From an uncultured Rhodanobacter sp. (lineage in GTDB: Bacteria; Pseudomonadota; Gammaproteobacteria; Xanthomonadales; Rhodanobacteraceae), in contig CALCWL010000138.1 of the NCBI GenBank assembly GCA_937906285.1, positions 1-8,396 of the forward strand: DNA of 8,396 nt, read 5' to 3'. Shown in pieces: positions 3,634-8,396 of this stretch. The notes beneath the pieces are model-generated. The model saw only the letters and a list, made by a program, of their open reading frames with translations, did not search any database and was not told the DNA's origin. Made by a program: the position numbers and the translations under genes. How positions within the stretch are numbered: the stretch's first letter is position 1; every line of letters starts with the position of its first letter.

Positions 3634-4787
3634 GTACGGCAATGCCGTCGCTGCAGCCGGGTTGGGAGCGCGTTCGCCGCCGGTGGCGCGCCTCGCCGCT
3701 GCCGGGCTTTCTGGCCTGGTGGGGCGGCGAACTGCGCGCGTTGCTGCCGCCGCGCTGGCGCAGCTGGTTCGGCAGCGGCGCGGACTGGTACCTGCTGCAG
3801 GTCGAGGGCGACACCTGGTCGCTGCGCCGGCACGGCCATGCCCAGACGCTGGCGCAGTGGAACGAGGCGGTCGAGGACCTGCCCGCGCGCAGCTTCGGCG
3901 CGGCGCTGGCCCGGGTCGACCGCGAGGATCTGCGCGTCGCCCTGTTGCTGCCGTCCGCCCAGGTGCTGCGCCGCAGCCTGTCGTTGCCGCTGGCCGCGCG
4001 CGACAACCTGCACCAGGTGGTCGGCTTCGAGATGGATCGGCAGACCCCGTTCGGCGTGGCGCAGGTGTACTACGCCGTGCGCGAGCTGAACTCGGGTACC
4101 CCCGCCGGGCGCTGCCAGGCGGAGCTGGTCGCCGCCGTGCGTACGGGTGTCGATCCATTGCTGGCGCGTCTGCGCGCGCAGGGCATCGCGGTCGACGCGG
4201 TGGACGTGGCCGCGGCCGACGACCGCCTTGGCGTAAACCTGCTGCCGCCGGAGCAGCGCCCGCGCCGCGCGCATCCGCGGCGGCGGCTCAACCTGATCCT
4301 TGCCGCGGGCGTGGTGCTGCTGTTGCTGCTGGCCGGCCTCGAATGGCGGCACAACCGCGAGGTCGCGCTGGCCACCATGCAGGACAAAGTCGCCGCGATG
4401 CGTGGCGAGGCGGCGCAGGTGGCTTCGCTGCGCCAGCAATTGCAGGACAACGCCGGCGCCGCCGGCTTCCTCGCCCAGCGCAAGAAGAACACCGTCGGCA
4501 TGCTGGAGCTGCTGCGCGATGCCACCGCGCGCTTGCCCGACGGCACCTGGCTGGAGCGTCTCAGTGTCGACGCCACCGGCCAGATCGGCATGCAGGGGCA
4601 AAGCCAGCAGGCGGCCAAGCTGCTCGATGCACTGAAGGATTCCAGCGTGATCACCGATGCCGGTTTCCAGGGCAGCATCCAGCCCGATGCCGCCACCGGC
4701 AAGGAGCGCTTCTACCTCACCGCGCGCGTCAGGCGAGCCGTCGCAGCCACGCCTGCACCGACTGCCGGCAGCGGGGACTCGCCATGA
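3630..4787 (+). CDS. gspL: T2SS inner-membrane platform protein GspL
   Basis: GspL is a bitopic inner-membrane protein: its cytoplasmic domain recruits the GspE ATPase and its periplasmic domain pairs with GspM. The product is 385 residues. Residues 50-205 form the actin-like, PilM-related cytoplasmic domain, with the hallmark GFEMDRQTPFGVAQVYYAV at 132-150 and GVNLLPPEQRP at 201-211. A basic patch (RRAHPRRR, 212-219) precedes a single transmembrane helix at about 220-238. A predicted coiled coil follows (about 240-280), then a PilN-like periplasmic ferredoxin fold (LPDGTWLERLSVDATGQIGMQG and onward). Length and order match the family. The N-terminal 45 residues are rich in Trp and Arg and look less conserved. 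It has a strong Shine-Dalgarno at 3614-3620 and ATGA overlaps at both ends. Confidence 0.94.
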   Translation: MSTAMPSLQPGWERVRRRWRASPLPGFLAWWGGELRALLPPRWRSWFGSGADWYLLQVEGDTWSLRRHGHAQTLAQWNEAVEDLPARSFGAALARVDREDLRVALLLPSAQVLRRSLSLPLAARDNLHQVVGFEMDRQTPFGVAQVYYAVRELNSGTPAGRCQAELVAAVRTGVDPLLARLRAQGIAVDAVDVAAADDRLGVNLLPPEQRPRRAHPRRRLNLILAAGVVLLLLLAGLEWRHNREVALATMQDKVAAMRGEAAQVASLRQQLQDNAGAAGFLAQRKKNTVGMLELLRDATARLPDGTWLERLSVDATGQIGMQGQSQQAAKLLDALKDSSVITDAGFQGSIQPDAATGKERFYLTARVRRAVAATPAPTAGSGDSP

Positions 4788-5422
4788 AGCGTCTCGCCCT
4801 GGCGCCGCGAGAACGCCGCATCGTTGCGGTGGCGTTGCTGCTGCTGGCGGCCGCGCTGGCCTATCTGGTGCTGCTGCACTGGTGGTTCGTCGCGCCGCTG
4901 CAGCAGATCCATGAGGAAATGGCGCACCTGCGCGATACGCACAGCCGCTATGCCGCCGCGATCGCGGAGAAGCCGGCGCTGCAGCGGCGGCTGGACGAGA
5001 TGGGCGCGGGTCAGGCCGCCAGCGACGCGTTCCTTGCCGCCAGCGATCCGAACAACGCCGCCGCCGACCTGATGCAGCAGGTGGTCGACGTGGTCGGTCG
5101 CAACACCGGGCGCGGGCGCTGCGTGGTGAGCCAGAAGATGCCGCTGCCGACGCCACCGACGTCGGCCGGCGAGCCGTATCGCAAGGCCGCCGTCAGCATC
5201 AGCCTGAGTTGCGACATCGAACCGCTGGCGGCGGTGCTGCAGGCGCTGGAGCAGGGCCGGCCGTACCTGTTCGTCGACGACCTCAGCATCTATCGCAACC
5301 CGGTCGCCGCACAGCGCGAGCAGGGCGCGCCGCTGGAGGTGCAGTTCACGCTCTCCGGTTACGTGCGCCCGTCGGCCGGCACGCCGACGCCAGCCGAGAC
5401 CGATGCCGGAGCCGCGCCATGA
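4784..5422 (+). CDS. gspM: T2SS platform protein GspM (PilO-like type)
   Basis: GspM is a bitopic inner-membrane protein that forms the platform with GspL and stabilises it. The product is 212 residues. A short cytoplasmic start, MKRLALAPRERR, is followed by a transmembrane helix at about residues 13-36, a coiled-coil region with QIHEEMAHLRDTHSRY (41-56), and a periplasmic domain with LMQQVVDVV (96-104) and PYLFVDDLSIYRNP (160-173). The last motif is typical of the PilO-like GspM subtype found in xps operons. The C-terminus is a short Pro/Ala/Thr tail. It has two periplasmic Cys (112 and 143), which could form a disulfide; this is only an inference. It overlaps gspL and gspN by ATGA. Confidence 0.88.
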   Translation: MKRLALAPRERRIVAVALLLLAAALAYLVLLHWWFVAPLQQIHEEMAHLRDTHSRYAAAIAEKPALQRRLDEMGAGQAASDAFLAASDPNNAAADLMQQVVDVVGRNTGRGRCVVSQKMPLPTPPTSAGEPYRKAAVSISLSCDIEPLAAVLQALEQGRPYLFVDDLSIYRNPVAAQREQGAPLEVQFTLSGYVRPSAGTPTPAETDAGAAP

Positions 5423-6138
5423 ACGCCGCGCAGCAACGTCGACTCACCCCCGTGCTGGCCGGCGTGGCCGTGCTGCTCGGGGTGCTGCTGCTGGTGCTGC
5501 TCGGCGGGTTCGGGCGTGCCATTCGCTGGACGGCGCCGCGCACGCTGTCGCCGCTGCCGCCGGCCGGCCGCGCCGACCTGCCGCAAGCCGCGCCGCTGCA
5601 GCAGTTCAGCGTGGTGTGGAGCAAGCCGCTGTTCAATCCCGACCGCAAGCCGGTGGCGCACGCCAGCGAGGGCGGCAGCAACCTGGGCGACCTGGAGCTG
5701 ACCGGCATCATCATTACCCCGAGCCTGCGCATGGCACTGCTGCACGACAAGAACGGCAACCGCGAGATCCGCCTGCGCCAGGGCGACAGCCTGCCTGACG
5801 GCAGCGTGACCCTGGTCGAGGTGCAGCAGCGTTCGGCGGTGTTCGATTCGGCCGCCGGTCGCACCGAACTGAAACTGCCGGCCGGCGCGCCGATCGACCC
5901 GGTCCGCGGCGACGCCGGCGAGAGCCGCGATCGGCCGCCGGCGGGCGCCTCGATGCTGCATCCGCAGCCCGCTACCCCGGCGCGGCCGCAATTCGAATCC
6001 GGCCCCGGGCCTGCCCGCTCGTCCATGGCGCCGGCCGCGTCGAACAACCCATCCCGGTCGACGCTGGAACAACTGCGTCGCACCATCGAAAAACGTCGTG
6101 CGGAACGCGCCGCCGCGTCCCACGAAGGAGAGCACTGA
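5419..6138 (+). CDS. gspN: T2SS protein GspN (XpsN type), with a GspC-like HR domain
   Basis: The product is 239 residues from the ATG overlapping the gspM stop, with CGGAG at 5407-5411 seven bases upstream. One transmembrane helix spans about residues 11-32, giving a short cytoplasmic end and a periplasmic body. Residues 61-76 (VVWSKPLFNPDRKP core) lead into 91-153, where LELTGIIITPSLRMALLHD, IRLRQGDSLPDGSVTLVEV and a late TELKL strand reproduce the homology-region (HR) layout of GspC. In other T2SS, GspC uses HR to contact the N0 domain of the secretin. No separate gspC is present here, so this protein probably fills that role, as proposed for Xanthomonas XpsN. Residues 160-213 are a Pro/Ala/Ser-rich linker, and 214-233 form a charged helix (LEQLRRTIEKRRAER) instead of the PDZ or coiled coil of classic GspC. 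The gene name follows operon position; the GspC-like function is inferred. Confidence 0.85.
   Translation: MNAAQQRRLTPVLAGVAVLLGVLLLVLLGGFGRAIRWTAPRTLSPLPPAGRADLPQAAPLQQFSVVWSKPLFNPDRKPVAHASEGGSNLGDLELTGIIITPSLRMALLHDKNGNREIRLRQGDSLPDGSVTLVEVQQRSAVFDSAAGRTELKLPAGAPIDPVRGDAGESRDRPPAGASMLHPQPATPARPQFESGPGPARSSMAPAASNNPSRSTLEQLRRTIEKRRAERAAASHEGEH
6125..6130 (+). promoter_or_regulatory. Ribosome-binding site of gspD
   Basis: AAGGAG within the last codons of gspN lies 11 bases upstream of ATG 6142. gspD is the first gene after gspF not joined by an ATGA overlap (three bases separate it from the gspN stop), so this site rather than stop-start coupling probably sets secretin synthesis. It favours 6142 over the in-frame ATG at 6160. 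Confidence 0.65.
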
Positions 6139-6141
6139 ACC

Positions 6142-8396
6142 ATGCCTCGCCGATACCTCATGCGCACCGTGCGCACCGCCACCCTGGCCGCCGTGGTCGC
6201 GCTCGCCGGCTGCGCCAGCCTGCCGCAGCCGCGCGACGACGGCGCGCTGCAACGCGAAGCGATGGCCGGCACGACCGATCCGGTGCCCGCGCCGCTGCCG
6301 CTCAACCGCGACCTGGCCGCGCCCGCCGCCGCGCCACCGGCGGCCACCATCAGTGCCGGCAGCGGCCAGTTCGTGCGGCCCACCGCGCTGGTCACGCCGC
6401 GCAAGACCGCCGCCGGCAAGGATGCGGTCACCTTCAATTTCGAGAACCAGCCGGTGCAGGCGGTGGTCAAGGCCATCCTCGGCGACCTGCTCAAGCAGAA
6501 CTACACCATCGTGCCGGGCGTGGAGGGCAACATCTCCTTCTCCACCGCCGAGCCGGTCGAGCAGGAGCAGGCGCTGCCGATCCTGGAAACCCTGCTGGGC
6601 TGGACCCACAACGCGCTGGTCAAGCGCGCGGGCGGTTACGTGGTGCTGCCGGCGAAGGATGCGGTGGCCGGCAACCTGGTGCCCAGCCTCGGCGCGGCCG
6701 CGCCCGGCGGCGGCCTGCAGGCGCGGCTGTTCCCGTTGCGCTACATCTCCGCCACCGAGATGCAGAAGCTGATCAAGCCGTTCGTGGGCAAGGACGCGGT
6801 GCTGCTGGTCGATCCCTCGCGCAACCTGATCGTGCTGGCCGGCACGCCGCAGGAGCTGGCCGACGACGAACGCATGATCCGCACCTTCGACGTGGACTGG
6901 CTGCGCGGCACCTCGGTGGGCGTGTTCAACCTGCAGTACGCCCGCGTCGCCGAGCTGATGCCCAAGCTCGACAGCCTGTTCGGCGAGCACGGCAGCACGC
7001 CGCTGGCCGGCATGCTGCGCTTCATTCCGATCGAGCGCACCAATGCGCTGGTGGTGATCAGCACCCAGCCCGACTACCTGCGCGAAGTGGGCGAATGGAT
7101 CGGCAAGATCGACGCCGGCGGCGGCAACCAGCCGCAGCTGTTCGTCTACGACGTGCGCAACCTGAAAGCGTCCGACCTGGCCCGTTACCTGGCGCAGATC
7201 TACACCAACGGCGCGGGCAGCGGCGGCGACAGCGGCGGCCAGGTCGGGCCGGGCCTGAGCAGCGGCACCCTGGGCAGCGCCGACAACGCCAACGCCAATC
7301 CGCTGGGCAGCACCGCCGGCAGTTTCGGCAACACCGGCACCGGCGCGATGGGCGGCGGCATGAATGGCGCCGTCGGCAGCGGCTTCGGCAGCGGCGGCGA
7401 GAGTCGCGACGGCAGCGGCAGCAGCAGCCAGCCCGGCGCGATGTCCGGCGCCATGACGACCGGCTTCGGCACCAGCGGCGGCAATGCGGAAACCAGCCAG
7501 CAATACGCCTCCAGCGACGGCAGCGTGCGGATCAGCTCGGTGGACAGCAACAACCAGCTGCTGATCCGCGCGCGTCCCTCGCAGTGGGAGGAGATCAAGC
7601 GCGCGATCGACAAGCTCGACAACGTGCCGATGCAGGTGCAGATCGAGACGCGCATCCTGGAGGTCAAGCTCACCGGCGCGTTCCAGTTCGGCGTGCAGTG
7701 GTATCTGAAGGGCTTCGTCGGCAGCACGGTGGACAGCAACGGCAACTTCATCCCCGGCTCCACCACCGCCAGCCAGTACGGCGCGCTGGGCAAGGGCGGG
7801 CCGGCATACGGCGGCGAGCCGTTCTTCTACTCCTTCCTCAACCACAACCTGCAGGTCGCCGTGCGCGCGATGGAGACCAGCGGCAACACCAAGACGCTGT
7901 CGGCACCCTCGATGGTGGTGATGAACAACCAGGTCGGCGCGATCCAGGTCGGCGACAGCATCCCGATCAACCAGACCACGGTGAACACCGGCATCGGCAC
8001 GGCGACCAGCCTGAGTTCGGTGGATTACCTCAACACCGGCGTCATCCTCAAGGTGCGCCCGCGGATCAATCCCGGCGGCCTGGTCTACATGGACGTCAGC
8101 CAGCAGGTGAGCCAGCGCGATGCTGCGCAGCCGCTGGTCAACGGCAACCCGTCGATCTCGCAGCGCGCACTGTCCACCCAGGTGGCGGTGCAGAGCGGCC
8201 AGACCGTGCTGCTCGGCGGCCTGATCCAGCAGGACGAGGGCGTCAGCGACACCGGCATCCCCGGCCTCAACCGCATCCCCGTCATCGGCCGCCTGTTCGG
8301 CAGCACCAACCGCAACCGCGACCGCACCGAACTGATCGTGCTGATCACCCCGCGCATCATCCGCAACAGCGACGAGGCCAAGCAGGTCACCGACGA
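6142..8396 (+). CDS. gspD: T2SS outer-membrane secretin GspD, lipoprotein type (3' truncated by window edge)
   Basis: GspD forms the outer-membrane channel for folded exoproteins. The frame is open for 751 complete codons to the window end. A lipoprotein signal ends in VALAGC with Cys24 as the predicted lipidated residue and Ala at +2, consistent with outer-membrane sorting. Such a secretin can reach the membrane without a pilotin, as known for Xanthomonas XpsD. A Pro/Ala linker (about 45-90) precedes N0 (about 95-170, starting VTFNFENQPVQAVVKAIL), N1 (193-250), N2 (257-325) and N3 (332-493). N3 is interrupted at about 357-453 by a Gly/Ser/Asn-rich loop. The secretin core starts VPMQVQIETRILEV at 495. 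It includes the VGDSIPINQTT gate region and the conserved IPGLNRIPVIGRLFG (706-720) and ELIVLITPRIIRN near the edge. The missing C-terminus should be short in this subtype. Confidence 0.95.
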   Translation, partial: MPRRYLMRTVRTATLAAVVALAGCASLPQPRDDGALQREAMAGTTDPVPAPLPLNRDLAAPAAAPPAATISAGSGQFVRPTALVTPRKTAAGKDAVTFNFENQPVQAVVKAILGDLLKQNYTIVPGVEGNISFSTAEPVEQEQALPILETLLGWTHNALVKRAGGYVVLPAKDAVAGNLVPSLGAAAPGGGLQARLFPLRYISATEMQKLIKPFVGKDAVLLVDPSRNLIVLAGTPQELADDERMIRTFDVDWLRGTSVGVFNLQYARVAELMPKLDSLFGEHGSTPLAGMLRFIPIERTNALVVISTQPDYLREVGEWIGKIDAGGGNQPQLFVYDVRNLKASDLARYLAQIYTNGAGSGGDSGGQVGPGLSSGTLGSADNANANPLGSTAGSFGNTGTGAMGGGMNGAVGSGFGSGGESRDGSGSSSQPGAMSGAMTTGFGTSGGNAETSQQYASSDGSVRISSVDSNNQLLIRARPSQWEEIKRAIDKLDNVPMQVQIETRILEVKLTGAFQFGVQWYLKGFVGSTVDSNGNFIPGSTTASQYGALGKGGPAYGGEPFFYSFLNHNLQVAVRAMETSGNTKTLSAPSMVVMNNQVGAIQVGDSIPINQTTVNTGIGTATSLSSVDYLNTGVILKVRPRINPGGLVYMDVSQQVSQRDAAQPLVNGNPSISQRALSTQVAVQSGQTVLLGGLIQQDEGVSDTGIPGLNRIPVIGRLFGSTNRNRDRTELIVLITPRIIRNSDEAKQVTD
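7207..7500 (+). other. Gly/Ser/Asn-rich low-complexity insertion in the GspD N3 domain
   Basis: About 97 residues (356-453) consist mostly of Gly, Ser, Asn, Ala and Thr and separate the first N3 half (QLFVYDVRNLKASDLARYL) from the second (VRISSVDSNNQLLIRARP). It contains an imperfect internal duplication: GAMGGGMNGAVGSGFGSGG (from about 7345) and GAMSGAMTTGFGTSGG (from about 7438). Secretins commonly carry a flexible Gly-rich loop at this place; this one is on the long side. It is presumably disordered in the periplasmic channel. Confidence 0.75.

Noticed and set aside
5359..7845. Very long open frame on the minus strand (about 828 codons) across gspM/N/D
   Set aside because: It lies antisense to well-supported T2SS genes. 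Its product is low-complexity, rich in Ala, Arg, His and Gln, with no recognisable domain. Long antisense frames are expected from GC-rich codon usage.

Overview
The window is a GC-rich stretch holding most of a type II secretion system (T2SS) operon, all on the + strand: the 3' end of gspF, complete gspG, gspH, gspI, gspJ, gspK, gspL, gspM and gspN, and about 750 codons of gspD, which runs off the right edge. The order F-G-H-I-J-K-L-M-N-D, with the secretin gene last and an N gene carrying a GspC-like domain, is the Xanthomonadales 'xps' arrangement rather than the C-D-E-F order of enteric bacteria. Together with the GGGAATN heptamer repeats, familiar from Xanthomonadaceae/Rhodanobacteraceae genomes, this suggests a gammaproteobacterium such as Rhodanobacter, Dyella or a relative. 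The genus is an inference.

Layout: 1-390 is the end of the inner-membrane platform protein GspF. 391-490 is the only sizeable intergenic gap; it holds a four-unit heptamer array and the gspG ribosome-binding site. 491-3633 encodes the five pseudopilins: G is the major subunit, H, I and J are minor, and K is the tip subunit. 3630-6138 encodes the assembly-platform proteins L, M and N. 6142-8396 encodes the outer-membrane secretin as a lipoprotein. From gspG to gspN every junction is a 4-base ATGA stop/start overlap (seven in a row), so translation is probably coupled throughout. No gene-free stretch exceeds 300 bases, and I see no tRNA, rRNA, CRISPR array, transposase or terminator.

Together these proteins make one machine. 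GspF, L and M form the inner-membrane platform. The prepilin peptidase, not in this window, processes G to K, which assemble into a periplasmic piston. N probably links the platform to the secretin D, through which folded exoproteins leave.

The unusual part lies at the gspF/G, gspG/H and gspH/I boundaries. Each carries a pair of head-to-head arrays of GGGAATN heptamers followed by a 17-bp GC palindrome. The right-hand array and palindrome (and in gspH and gspI the left array too) lie inside the open reading frame, between the only usable start codons and the codon for Phe1 of the mature pseudopilin. As a result GspG, GspH and GspI have repeat-encoded leaders of 45, 48 and 50 residues, while GspJ and GspK keep ordinary leaders of 7 and 13. 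In GspH and GspI the residue before the cleavage site is Ala instead of Gly. The arrays also contain canonical G-quadruplex motifs, make a 7-bp repeat number critical for the reading frame, and create a near-perfect 57-bp inverted repeat flanking gspH.
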